Positions 15,518 to 25,280 are shown, counted from the stretch's first letter. The stretch: DNA of 64,000 nt from an uncultured Paracoccaceae bacterium (GCA_947492585.1 CANLND010000012.1:1-64000), one strand, 5' to 3'. A program made the numbers and translations. The notes: generated by a model not told the origin, from the sequence alone.

Positions 15518-16633
15518 ATGAACTTGCAGGGCATGACATGGGACCACCCACGTGGATTTGATCCGGTTGTTGCCGCATCGCGCGCCTATGCAGATACGAC
15601 GGGCGTGCATATTTCGTGGGACAAACGCTCGTTACAGGCCTTTGCGGATGCCTCCATTCAGGATCTTGCCGAGGAATATGATTTCATCGTTCTGGATCAT
15701 CCGCATGTCGGGCAGATCGCAGACACTGGTGCGTTGCTGCCGCTGGACACTCAGATCGATGCGCAGGCCTCGATCGGCGGATCCGCCGAAAGCTACATCT
15801 GGAAGGGTCAGGTGTGGGCCTATGCGATAGATGCCGCCTGCCAGATGGCGGCCTATCGCCCTGATTTGCAAACGCCGCGGCCACAACGCTGGGAACAGTT
15901 TCTGACCGATGACGCGCCACAATTCCGCCCCTTAACGCCTTTGCTGCCGGTCGACGCCTTTGATATGTTCATGACGCTTGTGGCCGGGCGTGGGGAAGAA
16001 ACGCTGCCGTTCAGCCCCGAAAAATTTGTCACGGATGCCAATGGGACCTACGCGCTTTCGATCTTGCGCGCGTTATATAATCTTGGCCCCGACGAACAGC
16101 TCGACATGAACCCGATTGCGGTTCTCGAAACCATGAGCACACGCAACGATTTCGGCTGTTCGCCCTGTTTGTTTGGCTATGTAAACTACACGCGTCCGAA
16201 CTTTCGGGACCATCAAATTTCGTATTTTGATCTGCCATTATGTGACGGATACAGCCTGCCGCGCGGCATTTTAGGGGGCGCAGGTATTGGGGTGTCAGCA
16301 CAATCCAAACACCCCGAGGCGGCCAAAGCATTTGCCAAATGGATCACCTCTGCCCCGGTGCAATCGGGGATTTACCTAGAAAACAACGGCCAACCGGCCA
16401 ACCGACACACCTGGATCGACCAAGGCGAAAACCCAGATGTTGCAGGGTTTTTCAAAGGTGGGTTTCACACGATGAATAACGCGTGGACACGCCCAAGGGA
16501 CGTTTGGTTTCTTGAGTTTGTCGATGACATCTGCGAGGCTTTCCCCGGTTTCTTCCGAAGAGGCATTCCGGCTGAAACCTTCCTCAGCCAGATGAACACC
16601 ATGTTCCAACACTATGCAAAAAAGGACATTTAG
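15518..16633 (+). CDS. Signal-less solute-binding-protein-like protein (SBP family 1 fold)
   Basis: The 371-residue protein resembles carbohydrate ABC solute-binding proteins (bacterial extracellular SBP family 1). The best-recognised parts are EYDFIVLDHPHVGQIADTGA, GAGIGVSAQSKHPEAAKAFA and the tryptophan-rich C-terminal NNAWTRPRDVWFLEFVDD. It has no signal peptide: the N-terminus is MNLQGMTWDHPRGFDPV, starting 6 bases after a GGGGGG site. No ABC permease or ATPase gene is linked. It therefore appears cytoplasmic. The stop codon directly abuts the SDR start, so it is the first gene of the oxidoreductase operon. It may be a ligand carrier, sensor or repurposed enzyme. Role unknown. Confidence 0.8.
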   Translation: MNLQGMTWDHPRGFDPVVAASRAYADTTGVHISWDKRSLQAFADASIQDLAEEYDFIVLDHPHVGQIADTGALLPLDTQIDAQASIGGSAESYIWKGQVWAYAIDAACQMAAYRPDLQTPRPQRWEQFLTDDAPQFRPLTPLLPVDAFDMFMTLVAGRGEETLPFSPEKFVTDANGTYALSILRALYNLGPDEQLDMNPIAVLETMSTRNDFGCSPCLFGYVNYTRPNFRDHQISYFDLPLCDGYSLPRGILGGAGIGVSAQSKHPEAAKAFAKWITSAPVQSGIYLENNGQPANRHTWIDQGENPDVAGFFKGGFHTMNNAWTRPRDVWFLEFVDDICEAFPGFFRRGIPAETFLSQMNTMFQHYAKKDI

Positions 16634-17350
16634 ATGCCCATCGCAGTTATCACCGGAGGGAACAAAGGATTGGGGTTCAGCCAGTCTCAGCGTTTCATAG
16701 ACGCCGGCTACGACGTCTATGTTGTCGCGCGCAGCCGTGGGGGTTTTGATGATCTCAAAGGTCAGGCGCATTTTGTCGAATGTGATGTCGCCGCAGATCG
16801 AGACGCCAGCTTCATCGACAAAATCCACAAAGACCACGGGCCAATCGCCGCTTTGGTCAACAACGCCGGGGTGCATCTGCGCAAGCCCATGTGGGAGGTC
16901 AAACCAGAAGAGCTGGATCATGTGCTAAACATCAACGTGCGGGCCATGTTTTCCGCCTGTGGCGCCTATGTGCGCCTGCATCAAGACACTGGCGGCGCGA
17001 TTGTGAATGTGGCCTCGATGGGTGCCATCATGGCCCTGCCCTCCTCCGCCGCTTACGTCACCGCAAAAACCGCGGTCCTAGGTCTGACACGGTCTGTGGC
17101 CGTGGATGCGGCCCAGTTTGGCATCCGCTGTAACGCTGTCAGCCCCGGTTTCATCATCACCGATATGACCCGCGAAATTCTGGCCAAGGACCCAGTGCGC
17201 CGTGAAAAGATCGAAGGCCGCATTCCGACCCGCGCTTTGGGCTCTGCAAAAGATGTCGCGAACTCAATCTTTTATCTCGCCTCTGATCAGGCGGCCTATG
17301 TGAATGGCGTCAACCTACCGGTTGATGGCGGATATGCGGTTGGATTTTAG
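16634..17350 (+). CDS. Short-chain dehydrogenase/reductase
   Basis: The 238-residue enzyme has the classical SDR motifs: the NAD(P)-binding TGGNKGLG at 8-15, NNAG near 76-79, a catalytic Ser in VNVASMGAI and the YVTAK active site. A PG-motif follows (CNAVSPGFIITDMTR) and the C-terminal PVDGGYAVGF is typical of sugar/acyl 3-keto reductase-type SDRs. Translation starts at the base after the preceding stop, implying tight coupling. It likely interconverts a hydroxyl and keto group on the pathway intermediate. Confidence 0.92.
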   Translation: MPIAVITGGNKGLGFSQSQRFIDAGYDVYVVARSRGGFDDLKGQAHFVECDVAADRDASFIDKIHKDHGPIAALVNNAGVHLRKPMWEVKPEELDHVLNINVRAMFSACGAYVRLHQDTGGAIVNVASMGAIMALPSSAAYVTAKTAVLGLTRSVAVDAAQFGIRCNAVSPGFIITDMTREILAKDPVRREKIEGRIPTRALGSAKDVANSIFYLASDQAAYVNGVNLPVDGGYAVGF

Positions 17351-17361
17351 GGAAATATGGA

Positions 17362-18384
17362 ATGTCGCTTATCGAAACCAAACTGACCGGGGCCAAGGCA
17401 ATCACGGTTGCCAGTCAGACCACATCAGCAGACATCCCACGCGGTCATGCCCGCTTGCGTCTTGCGGTGGCGTCTTTGTGCGGGACCGACCTGCATTACT
17501 ATTCGCATTTCGCGAACGGCATTTTCGTTTTGAACAATCCGGTGACCTTAGGCCATGAGGCCTGCGCCTATGTGGTCGATCCAAATGGCAGCACCCTGAC
17601 ACAAGGCCAGTTGGTCGCGCTGAACCCGATCATGAACTGTCAGGAATGTCCGGCCTGCGTTCAGGGCGAAGAAAACCTGTGCATCCAAAAAAAGTTCCCC
17701 GGATCCGCCACAACTGTGCCGCATCTTGATGGCTTTTTTCGCGAGATCATTGATCATCCCGCGCGCTGTTGCCGCACGGTGAGCAAGGCCGTGGATCCCA
17801 AACATCTGACATTCGCCGAACCCCTGGCCTGCGCCCTACACGCCTTAAACAAAGGTCGTGTCGCCGCGGGTCACAAGGTTCTGGTGACCGGGTGCGGCCC
17901 GATGGGACTATTGGCCATCGCCGGGGCTGTGGCGCGCGGGGCCCATGTAACCGCCATTGATCTCCGCCCCAAAGCGGTTGAACTTGCGCGGAAAATTGGC
18001 GCTGAGAATGGCAAAATTGCCGACCGTATTGAGGACCAAGAGATAGACGGGCAATTTGACGTCGTGGTCGAAGCCAGTGGCGCCATTCCTGCGTTCAATA
18101 CCGCTCTGAAAGCGGTGCGAAGAAAAGGCACAATTTCAATCCTGAGCAACATCCAGATGGGTGCGGCTGAGGTTCTTTTGAACCTCATCATGCTGAAAGA
18201 GATCAACGTGGTTGGCTCCTTTCAGTTCAATCGGGAATTTGAAGACGCGGTACAACTGATCGAAGCGAAGACCATCGATTTCGATGCCCTCACGGCGGCA
18301 AGTTTTCCGTTGCACCAAACGGATCAGGCCTTGAAACTGATGGCCTCAGGGGGCGCCTTTGGCAAGATTATTTTGCACGGGTAA
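17362..18384 (+). CDS. Zinc-dependent medium-chain dehydrogenase, L-idonate 5-dehydrogenase-like
   Basis: The 340-residue MDR protein has the catalytic-zinc residues (Cys in ASLCGTDLHYY, then the GHE of VTLGHEACAY). It also has the four-cysteine structural-zinc loop NCQECPACVQGEENLC and a Rossmann motif GCGPMGLLAIAG. The HYYSHFANGIF-VLNNPVTLGHE segment is closest to L-idonate 5-dehydrogenase/threonine dehydrogenase-type enzymes. It would oxidise a secondary alcohol, perhaps a sugar acid or polyol, with NAD(P). It lies 11 bases after the SDR gene in the same operon. Confidence 0.88.
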   Translation: MSLIETKLTGAKAITVASQTTSADIPRGHARLRLAVASLCGTDLHYYSHFANGIFVLNNPVTLGHEACAYVVDPNGSTLTQGQLVALNPIMNCQECPACVQGEENLCIQKKFPGSATTVPHLDGFFREIIDHPARCCRTVSKAVDPKHLTFAEPLACALHALNKGRVAAGHKVLVTGCGPMGLLAIAGAVARGAHVTAIDLRPKAVELARKIGAENGKIADRIEDQEIDGQFDVVVEASGAIPAFNTALKAVRRKGTISILSNIQMGAAEVLLNLIMLKEINVVGSFQFNREFEDAVQLIEAKTIDFDALTAASFPLHQTDQALKLMASGGAFGKIILHG

Positions 18385-18405
18385 CCGGGCAAAGCAGGGA
18401 GGAAT

Positions 18406-20037
18406 ATGACCGAAACGTATGATCACATCGTAATAGGAGGTGGATCCGCAGGCTGCGTCGCCACGTCTCATCTGGTGGAGGCAGGCAACAAAAACGTTTT
18501 ACTGCTAGAGGCCGGACATCACCACCGACACCCATTGCTGGACATGCCACCGGGCGTGTTTAAATTGCTAAAGAACGGCTCAAAATTTTTCAAAACGCAT
18601 AGATCCGTGCCGCAACAGCATCTGGGCGGGCGCACTGCTGATATTCCACAAGGGAATGTTTTGGGGGGCGGGTCTTCGGTGAATGGACAAGCCTATGTGC
18701 GGGGTCGCCCCGCCGACTATGACGAATGGAATGAAATTCTACGCGGCAACAATGATGCGGTCAGCTGGGCCTGGAAAGATGTGCTGACGAATTTCATGCA
18801 CCTCGAAGGCAACCGCACGTTCAACAACGACCTGCACGGAGCGGACGGTAAATTGACGGTCTCAGATCCGGGGTATATCGACGATATGGCGCGGTGGTTC
18901 GTACAGGCGCTTCAGGCGCAGGGCGAACCGTTCAATCCAGATTTCAACGGCCAAAATCAGCGCGGCACCGGGTATTTTCAGTTCACCTACAATCAAGGGC
19001 AACGGATCTCAGCAGCCTCTGCGTTTATAGAACCCCTGATGCGCGCCAAAGACAAACGATTGACCGTCCGGCTGAACGCTCGCGTGCAGCGGATCCTTTT
19101 TCACGAGGGTCGCGCCATCGGTGTTGAATACAAAGACAAATCTGGCGCTCTGAAAACCGTGCACACAAAGGGCGAAGTCATCCTGTCGGCGGGTGCCCTG
19201 ATTACGCCGCAACTCCTGATGTTGTCCGGGATTGGCCCGGCTGAACATCTCAAAAAACACGGCATTGATGTGATCGCAGACCTTCCGGGGGTTGGGCAAA
19301 ATCTACAGGACCATCCTGATGTGTCCATCGTTGCGCGGGCCAATGGTAAGTATGGGTATTGGGGACAAGATCGCGGATGGAACATGATCCGCAACGGGAT
19401 CGAATTCAAACTCTTCAAACGCGGCAAAATCACAACCACCGGGCTGGAGGCGGCCGCCTTTGTGAATCCAACCAACCCAGATGCCCCCCCGACCCACGAA
19501 GCCTATTGCATCCCGATCATGTATCTGGACGATGCCACGCTAAAACAAATTGGCGATGGGTATGGGGTCTCCATTCAGATCGTTTTGCTAAAACCGCAAT
19601 CGCGGGGAGACGTGAAACTGTCGTCCAACAACCCGGATGACATGCCTTTGGTGTCTCCAAACTTTTTAAAGGATGAACGGGACCTTGAGGCCATGATCAC
19701 GGGCCTGCGCTATTTCCGCCGAACCATGGAAACCCAGCCCCTAGCCCGTCGCGTTCAAGAGATCGTCGCCCCCGCCCCAGAGAAATTCAGCGATGACGCG
19801 CTGAAAGAGCACTGCCGCAAGTTCGTCAAAACCAATTACCACCCGGCCTGCACCGCCAAAATGGGGGCCGACGGCGATAAGATGGCCGTTTTGGATGCCC
19901 GAATGCGCGTGCGCGGCGTCACCGGCCTGCGGGTCTGCGACATGTCCGCCGCGCCGGAAATTCCCGCCGGCAACACCAATGCCGCTGCCATGATGATAGG
20001 TCATAGAGGGGCGCAGATGGTCCTCGGAGATCTGTAA
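18406..20037 (+). CDS. GMC family flavin dehydrogenase (choline dehydrogenase-like)
   Basis: The 543-residue flavoprotein starts with the FAD dinucleotide-binding motif HIVIGGGSAGCVATSHL. It has the GMC signatures GNVLGGGSSVNGQAYVRGR and GALITPQLLMLSGIGPAEHL. The C-terminal catalytic His lies in NYHPACTAKMG. It should oxidise a primary or secondary alcohol to the carbonyl using FAD. The neighbouring aldehyde dehydrogenase suggests an alcohol to aldehyde to acid sequence feeding the CoA-transferases on the other strand. No signal peptide is seen. The substrate is not choline with any certainty, as betB/betI-type partners are absent. Confidence 0.9.
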   Translation: MTETYDHIVIGGGSAGCVATSHLVEAGNKNVLLLEAGHHHRHPLLDMPPGVFKLLKNGSKFFKTHRSVPQQHLGGRTADIPQGNVLGGGSSVNGQAYVRGRPADYDEWNEILRGNNDAVSWAWKDVLTNFMHLEGNRTFNNDLHGADGKLTVSDPGYIDDMARWFVQALQAQGEPFNPDFNGQNQRGTGYFQFTYNQGQRISAASAFIEPLMRAKDKRLTVRLNARVQRILFHEGRAIGVEYKDKSGALKTVHTKGEVILSAGALITPQLLMLSGIGPAEHLKKHGIDVIADLPGVGQNLQDHPDVSIVARANGKYGYWGQDRGWNMIRNGIEFKLFKRGKITTTGLEAAAFVNPTNPDAPPTHEAYCIPIMYLDDATLKQIGDGYGVSIQIVLLKPQSRGDVKLSSNNPDDMPLVSPNFLKDERDLEAMITGLRYFRRTMETQPLARRVQEIVAPAPEKFSDDALKEHCRKFVKTNYHPACTAKMGADGDKMAVLDARMRVRGVTGLRVCDMSAAPEIPAGNTNAAAMMIGHRGAQMVLGDL

Positions 20038-20197
20038 TAGGCAGGCTCTACGAAACTCTTTCGCAAACACAAACTCAAAACCGTGGCAAAGCACCCCACC
20101 CCGTGAGGCACAGAAAACGCGCAGGCCCGCCTCTATCTGATCATCGAAGATCTCGCAGCGCATGGCCTTGGTCACGATCACCAAAGGATCCCTTCAA

Positions 20198-21631
20198 ATG
20201 TACTATCAGTGTTTTATTAACAATGAATTCATCGACGCTTCAAATGGTGCGCGGATGTCGGTTGTGGATCCCGCCAATGGCAAACAATGGGCCACAGTCC
20301 CGGCCTGCACCTCCGATGATGTAGCCCGCGCCCTGCTCAGCTCTCAAACGGCCCAAAAGTCCTGGGCGCAGCTTCCTCCCATTGAACGCGCCCAGCATAT
20401 CCATGCCATCGCCGAAGGCCTCGAAAAAGAGCGCGCCCTGCTCGAAGAGCTGCTGATCAAAGAACAAGGCAAACCCCGCGCAGAAGCGGAGGCTGAAGTT
20501 ACTGATACCATACGTTATTTGACATATTCGGCGGAGGCCGCCCGCCGTCTGCGCGGTGATATCCTGCCCTCAGACAACCCACGCGAGCAGCTGTTTATCT
20601 ATAAGGTCCCGTATGGGGTCACCTTGGGTCTGATGGCCTATAACTATCCTCTGGCACTGATCGGTCGCAAAGTGGGGCCCGCACTGGTGACCGGCAACAC
20701 GATGATCATCAAACCGCATGAGGCGACGCCAGTCACAGCCTCTGTCTTTTGCCGAATAGTGAAAGAGGCCGGTGTGCCTGCCGGTGTGATCAACATGCTG
20801 ACCGGCACAGGTGCCGAAGTCGGCGCGCCGCTGACCCAAAGCCCAACTGTGCGCCTGATCACCCTCACCGGATCCATCCGCGCCGGTCAGATGGTTGCCG
20901 AAGCATCAGCCAGAAACATCACAGCGCTTTCGCTTGAATTGGGCGGAAGCGCGCCGTTTATCGTCCTGAAAGATGCCGATATCGATGCCGCAGTCGACGC
21001 CGCCGTGATCGCACGGTTTGCCAACGCCGGGCAGGTGTGTATCTGCAACGAAACTGTTCTGGTCGAAGAGTCTATTGCAGACGAATTCACCCAAAAACTA
21101 TTGAAACGTGCGGCCAAGGTTCAGCTGGGGGATCCCGCCACCAATGGCGGCATGGGGCCGATCACGACCTCGGGTGCTCTGGAGCGTGTTGAAAAAATCG
21201 TCGCGGACTCTGTCGCAGGGGGTGCCAAAATCGCACTTGGTGGCAAGCGCCCGTCGGACCCGCAGTTCCAATCTGGCAATTGGTATGAACCTACCGTTCT
21301 TGTGGATGCGACCCCAGAAACTGCGGCTGTTCAGTCAGAAATCTTTGGCCCGGTTCTGCCCATCGTGCGGGTCAAGGACTATGAACACGCCCTGAGCATC
21401 GCCAACAATCGCCCCGATGGATTGTCCGCTTATCTATGGACGCAAAATCCTTCTGTCTACATGGACGCGATCCAGCGTTTGGAAACGGGTACAATCTTTT
21501 TGAACTCAGGCATCGTGGGCTACATCCAAGGCTATCACAACGGCCACAAACTAAGCGGCGTAGGCGGCGAAGACGGCATGCACGGCGTCGAAGGCTACCT
21601 GCAAAAACGCACCGTCTATCAAAAATTCTAA
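20198..21631 (+). CDS. NAD(P)-dependent aldehyde dehydrogenase
   Basis: I choose the ATG at 20198 (AAAGGA site 9 bases upstream), which gives a 477-residue enzyme beginning [17 protein letters not shown]. It shows the family motifs [18 protein letters not shown] with the general-base glutamate, and [14 protein letters not shown] with the catalytic cysteine. The [15 protein letters not shown] coenzyme loop is also present. Overall it is similar to lactaldehyde/succinate-semialdehyde/glycolaldehyde dehydrogenases. It follows the GMC gene after a 160-base gap that contains no gene, and ends the plus-strand operon. It probably oxidises the aldehyde made by the GMC enzyme. Confidence 0.92.
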   Translation: MYYQCFINNEFIDASNGARMSVVDPANGKQWATVPACTSDDVARALLSSQTAQKSWAQLPPIERAQHIHAIAEGLEKERALLEELLIKEQGKPRAEAEAEVTDTIRYLTYSAEAARRLRGDILPSDNPREQLFIYKVPYGVTLGLMAYNYPLALIGRKVGPALVTGNTMIIKPHEATPVTASVFCRIVKEAGVPAGVINMLTGTGAEVGAPLTQSPTVRLITLTGSIRAGQMVAEASARNITALSLELGGSAPFIVLKDADIDAAVDAAVIARFANAGQVCICNETVLVEESIADEFTQKLLKRAAKVQLGDPATNGGMGPITTSGALERVEKIVADSVAGGAKIALGGKRPSDPQFQSGNWYEPTVLVDATPETAAVQSEIFGPVLPIVRVKDYEHALSIANNRPDGLSAYLWTQNPSVYMDAIQRLETGTIFLNSGIVGYIQGYHNGHKLSGVGGEDGMHGVEGYLQKRTVYQKF

Positions 21632-21700
21632 TTTTGGCGCGATCCCGTGCCACGTCATACGTCGCCCGGGGTCAATCTTGGACGCAACAGCGCGCACCAG

Positions 21701-21727
21701 ACGGCGCCTCGCCGCAATAGGCGCCGT
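21701..21727. terminator. Convergent hairpin between aldehyde dehydrogenase and sugar permease genes
   Basis: ACGGCGCCT (21701-21709) pairs perfectly with AGGCGCCGT (21719-21727) in the 98-base convergent gap. It lacks T-runs on either side, so it is a weak or Rho-assisted bidirectional terminator. Confidence 0.45.
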
Positions 21728-21729
21728 CG

Positions 21730-22776
21730 CTACGTCTGCGACACGCGGCGGACCTCCATACCTATTTCGGATCGTGCCGCAGATGGTGCATCCAGCTCAA
21801 TGCGCTGTGCACGCTGCGCCTCCAGCGCCGCCCGTTGCCGCACCGCCGAATAGCGATCAATCGTCACCGCAGCCAACAACACAGCGCCCCGCACAATGTC
21901 ATAGATATACGGCGAGGCATTCAGCAGGTTCAGACCGTTATCAATCAGCACCAGAAACACCGCACCAATGACAGATCCCAAAACCGTCCCCGATCCCCCC
22001 GTCAGCTTGGTGCCCCCCAGAATAACAGCGGCAATTACGCTGAATTCGATGCCGATCCCAATACCTGACTGTAACCCGCCGACCCGCGCCAACAAGATCA
22101 ACGCCGCGATGCCGGTCACCAGACCGCTGAAACCATAGACGAGGATCAATACCTTGTTTACGGGCAAATTTGTTTCTTTGGCAGAGCGTTCAGAATTGCC
22201 AATCGCCCGCGTATACACCCCCAACCGCGTGCGGCTTAACACATAGATACCGACGATCAGGACCGCGATTAGGATCAAAATTGGCACCGGGATGCCAAAC
22301 ACCCTGCCATTTCCCCAGAAACCCATCTCACGGGGCACCGGGATATTCTGCGCCCCGGTCAAATGGATCGCCGCACCCCGGTAAATGGAATAGGTCGCCA
22401 AAGTGGTGATCAGAGGTGAAATCTTAAACTTTACCACCAGCACTCCGTTTAAGGCCCCCAAGAGCGTGGCACAGGTCAAGGTGGCGGTGAACGCCAGCGG
22501 ATAGCTTTCGGTGTCCATGTAGAGCTGTGCAAATAGCGCCGAAGACACAAACAAAATCGCCCCCACGGAAATATCGATCCCTGCCGTGAGGATGATAAAC
22601 GTCATCCCAATCGCCATGATCGCTGTCACACTGGATTGCACCAGAATGGCCTGAAAATTAGAAAAAGTCAGGAAAACAGGCGAGACGCTCGACAGCACGC
22701 CCGCCAGAACGACGGTTGCGATCGCGATGGCCACCCATTTTTGACGTGACATTAGGGTCCTGAGGGTTTGGATCAT
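21730..22776 (-). CDS. Sugar ABC transporter permease (RbsC family)
   Basis: The 348-residue membrane protein belongs to the BPD type 2 permeases for ribose/xylose/galactose. It has about ten hydrophobic segments and the family stretch AIMAIGMTFIILTAGIDISVGAI. IEFSVIAAVILGGTKLTGGSGTVLGS is the permease loop that contacts the ATPase. It overlaps the ATPase gene by 4 bases and is the last gene of the operon. A second, different permease gene lies upstream of the ATPase, so the transporter probably uses a heterodimeric membrane core. Confidence 0.9.
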   Translation of the reverse strand: MIQTLRTLMSRQKWVAIAIATVVLAGVLSSVSPVFLTFSNFQAILVQSSVTAIMAIGMTFIILTAGIDISVGAILFVSSALFAQLYMDTESYPLAFTATLTCATLLGALNGVLVVKFKISPLITTLATYSIYRGAAIHLTGAQNIPVPREMGFWGNGRVFGIPVPILILIAVLIVGIYVLSRTRLGVYTRAIGNSERSAKETNLPVNKVLILVYGFSGLVTGIAALILLARVGGLQSGIGIGIEFSVIAAVILGGTKLTGGSGTVLGSVIGAVFLVLIDNGLNLLNASPYIYDIVRGAVLLAAVTIDRYSAVRQRAALEAQRAQRIELDAPSAARSEIGMEVRRVSQT

Positions 22777-24281
22777 TGCTCATGTTCCCCTGTCGCGCTT
22801 GCAGCCAGCGATATAATCTTCACAGCGTCATAATCTGGGCGTTTGAACGCTCCGACCAAACGCCCCTTGCGCATGACCAACATGCGATGAGTGGTGTGCA
22901 TGAGTTCCGGCAGGTCAGACGAAACGATCACAACGGTTTTTCCCATGCGTGCAAGATCGGCAATTGCGGCGTGAATATCGAACTTTGCCCCGATGTCGAC
23001 GCCTTTGGTTGGCTCGTCAAAGATCAGGATGTCGGGGTCCATTGCCAGCCAACGCCCCAACAGAACTTTTTGCTGATTGCCACCAGACAGATCACTGACG
23101 TTGTTTTCTATATGTGGAACCGCAACATTCATTTTGTCGACGACCTGCGCCGCTGTGCGGCGCTCGCCTTTGAAACCCAGCCCGGCAAACCGTCTGGTCA
23201 CAAACGCGCCAATCGCTGCTGCCGACAGGTTTTCACGCACCGGCCGGTTCAAAAACAGCCCATTGGACCTACGATCTTCGGTGATATAGCACAGCCCTCG
23301 CGCCATCATGGCAGCCACCGAACGCTCCGTGACCAAATCACCCCCAATCCGCACCTCCCCGGTTGCGCGCCGCAGGCCAAAAATTGCCTCTGTAACCTCA
23401 GTCCGCCCCGCGCCCATAAGACCTGACAAGCCCAGTATTTCACCGCGATGAACGGTAAAACTGATATCCTTGAAATCTGCTGAGGATAAGCCGCGCACCT
23501 CCAGCATGGGCGTCTCGGTCGGATCAGCCAAATCCACCTGCGCGTCTTTGAGCGTCCGCCCCACCATCATCTCTTCCAAGGCGCGCTGCGGCACATCTAC
23601 CAAACGCCCCTGCCCGACCTGCTGGCCATCACGCAGCACAAGAAAACTGTCACACACACGGTAGATCTCTTCCATAAAGTGGGAGATGAAGATGATCCCC
23701 AAACCACGTTCTTTGAGCTTATCAATGATATGAAACAGCTTCTCGCGTTCGACCGCGGTCAACGAAGTCGTGGGCTCGTCGAGGATCAAGACTTTATTTG
23801 CGTGAACAAGCGCCTTGGCGATCTCCACAACCTGTTGCTTTCCCGCCCCAAGCGTTTCAATCAAGGCACGCGGGTCAATTTCAATGCCCAGAAAATCAAT
23901 CTGTTCCCGTGCGATTTTTTCCGCGGCGTGCCAGTCAACCCGCGCAGGCGTGCCGGGCAAATCGGACACGCAGATGTTTTCAGCCACGGTCAAAGACCCA
24001 AACAGGGACAGTTCCTGATGCACCGCCGAAACCCCATGTGCGACAGCATTGATCCGTTCGACGGGTTTCGCGTCCACCAGGATCTCGCCGTCGCTGGGGG
24101 TCAGTAAACCACATAGCATATTCTTTGTGGTCGATTTCCCAGCCCCGTTTTCCCCGACAAGTGCAAGCGCTTCCCCCGGATGAAGATCAAACTCGACACC
24201 ATTCACAACGACCTTTCCCGCAAAGGCTTTCTTCAAACCGCGCACCGAAATTACGGGTTTCACGCATTGATGTTGCATCAT
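22773..24281 (-). CDS. Sugar ABC transporter ATP-binding protein, two ATPase domains (RbsA/MglA family)
   Basis: I place the start at the ATG at 24281 (GAGGAGC site), giving about 502 residues. Two ATPase halves are present. The first has Walker A GENGAGKSTTKN, and its Q-loop and signature (LGAGKQQVVEIAKAL) resemble RbsA. The second has a degenerate Walker A (GLMGAGRTEVTEAI) and a clear signature LSGGNQQKVLLGRWL, the usual asymmetry of this family. It energises uptake of a pentose/hexose or related compound. It overlaps the upstream permease by 4 bases. Confidence 0.92.
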   Translation of the reverse strand: MMQHQCVKPVISVRGLKKAFAGKVVVNGVEFDLHPGEALALVGENGAGKSTTKNMLCGLLTPSDGEILVDAKPVERINAVAHGVSAVHQELSLFGSLTVAENICVSDLPGTPARVDWHAAEKIAREQIDFLGIEIDPRALIETLGAGKQQVVEIAKALVHANKVLILDEPTTSLTAVEREKLFHIIDKLKERGLGIIFISHFMEEIYRVCDSFLVLRDGQQVGQGRLVDVPQRALEEMMVGRTLKDAQVDLADPTETPMLEVRGLSSADFKDISFTVHRGEILGLSGLMGAGRTEVTEAIFGLRRATGEVRIGGDLVTERSVAAMMARGLCYITEDRRSNGLFLNRPVRENLSAAAIGAFVTRRFAGLGFKGERRTAAQVVDKMNVAVPHIENNVSDLSGGNQQKVLLGRWLAMDPDILIFDEPTKGVDIGAKFDIHAAIADLARMGKTVVIVSSDLPELMHTTHRMLVMRKGRLVGAFKRPDYDAVKIISLAASATGEHEQ

Positions 24282-25219
24282 GTGCTCCTCGTAGAGCCAA
24301 GTCGCATCGCCAACCACGTCCCCAGAAAAATCAGAACCCCCTGAATGATCAGCTGGTCATAAAATGGGATCCCCAAAAGGTTCAGCCCATTTGTCAAAAT
24401 CGCCAGAATTGCGACCCCCAATAGCGTGCGCTCCACCGAACCTTCGCCGCCAGTCATTCCGGTGCCACCCAGCACCACAGCCCCGATAATCATCAACAAA
24501 AGCGTGTCCCCCACGCCCGGAATCGCGTTTCCAAGATTTGCGATAGAAATGAAACCCGCCACCCCCGCCATAGCACCGGCGAACAGGTACACACTGAAGT
24601 CAATAAACCGCGTATTGATGCCCGCGTGTCGCGCCGCTTCGGCGTTTGATCCCACCAGCATAATATGGCGCCCCCAGTCGGTTTGGGACATGGCGACGCC
24701 CGACGCGATCACCACCCCCAATGCCACCAACGTCACCGCAGGGATGCCAAGCCAGACCATAAACCCAAAATCCAGCATCCAATACGGCGTGCCCTTCACG
24801 GCGATGCCCTGACTGAGCACAAACGCGATGCCGCGGGCAATCAACTGTGTAGCCATGGTGGTAATGAAGGGTGTCAGCCGGCAATAGCCAATCAGCACCC
24901 CGTTGAGCGCGCCAAACAACAGGCCCACGACCACCGCCGTGACCGCGCCTGCCACAACGCTATCGCTTTGTGCCATGACCAGCCCTGCAATCACCGCGCT
25001 GGCGCTGATGACCGTTGAAATGGACAGGTCAATTCCGCCCGCCAGAAACACCACCGTCATCCCAATTGCCGCGATCAATACGACCGCATTGACCCCCAAC
25101 ATGGCTTCGAAATTGCCTGTGGTCAGAAAATAGGGCGACAAAAGTGAAAACCCGACCAATAGCACGGCGACGATCTGCAAGGCTGGGTAGGATTTTAAAA
25201 ATCTCAGAGACGACTGCAC
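24278..25219 (-). CDS. Sugar ABC transporter permease (RbsC family), second permease
   Basis: The 313-residue permease carries AAIGMTVVFLAGGIDLSISTVIS and LLLMIIGAVVLGGTGMTGGEGSVERT, the two best-conserved RbsC-family regions. It differs clearly from the other permease of the operon. It overlaps the ATPase start and is separated from the binding-protein gene by 61 bases containing a 12-bp hairpin. Confidence 0.9.
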   Translation of the reverse strand: MQSSLRFLKSYPALQIVAVLLVGFSLLSPYFLTTGNFEAMLGVNAVVLIAAIGMTVVFLAGGIDLSISTVISASAVIAGLVMAQSDSVVAGAVTAVVVGLLFGALNGVLIGYCRLTPFITTMATQLIARGIAFVLSQGIAVKGTPYWMLDFGFMVWLGIPAVTLVALGVVIASGVAMSQTDWGRHIMLVGSNAEAARHAGINTRFIDFSVYLFAGAMAGVAGFISIANLGNAIPGVGDTLLLMIIGAVVLGGTGMTGGEGSVERTLLGVAILAILTNGLNLLGIPFYDQLIIQGVLIFLGTWLAMRLGSTRST

Positions 25220-25240
25220 GGTTCATACCTTTAAAGAACG

Positions 25241-25267
25241 GCAATGCGCCAGGCGCTGGCGCATTGC
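25241..25267 (-). terminator. Intercistronic hairpin after the sugar-binding protein gene
   Basis: A perfect 12-bp stem, GCAATGCGCCAG (25241-25252) and CTGGCGCATTGC (25256-25267), with a 3-nt loop directly follows the binding-protein stop codon. No T-run follows. It should protect the upstream message from 3' decay. Confidence 0.65.
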
Positions 25268-25280
25268 TAGACTAGATCGC

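Noticed and set aside
20038-20197. Small gene between the GMC and aldehyde dehydrogenase genes
   Set aside because: Open frames here are short, lack ribosome sites and overlap the dehydrogenase start; treated as an intergenic gap.
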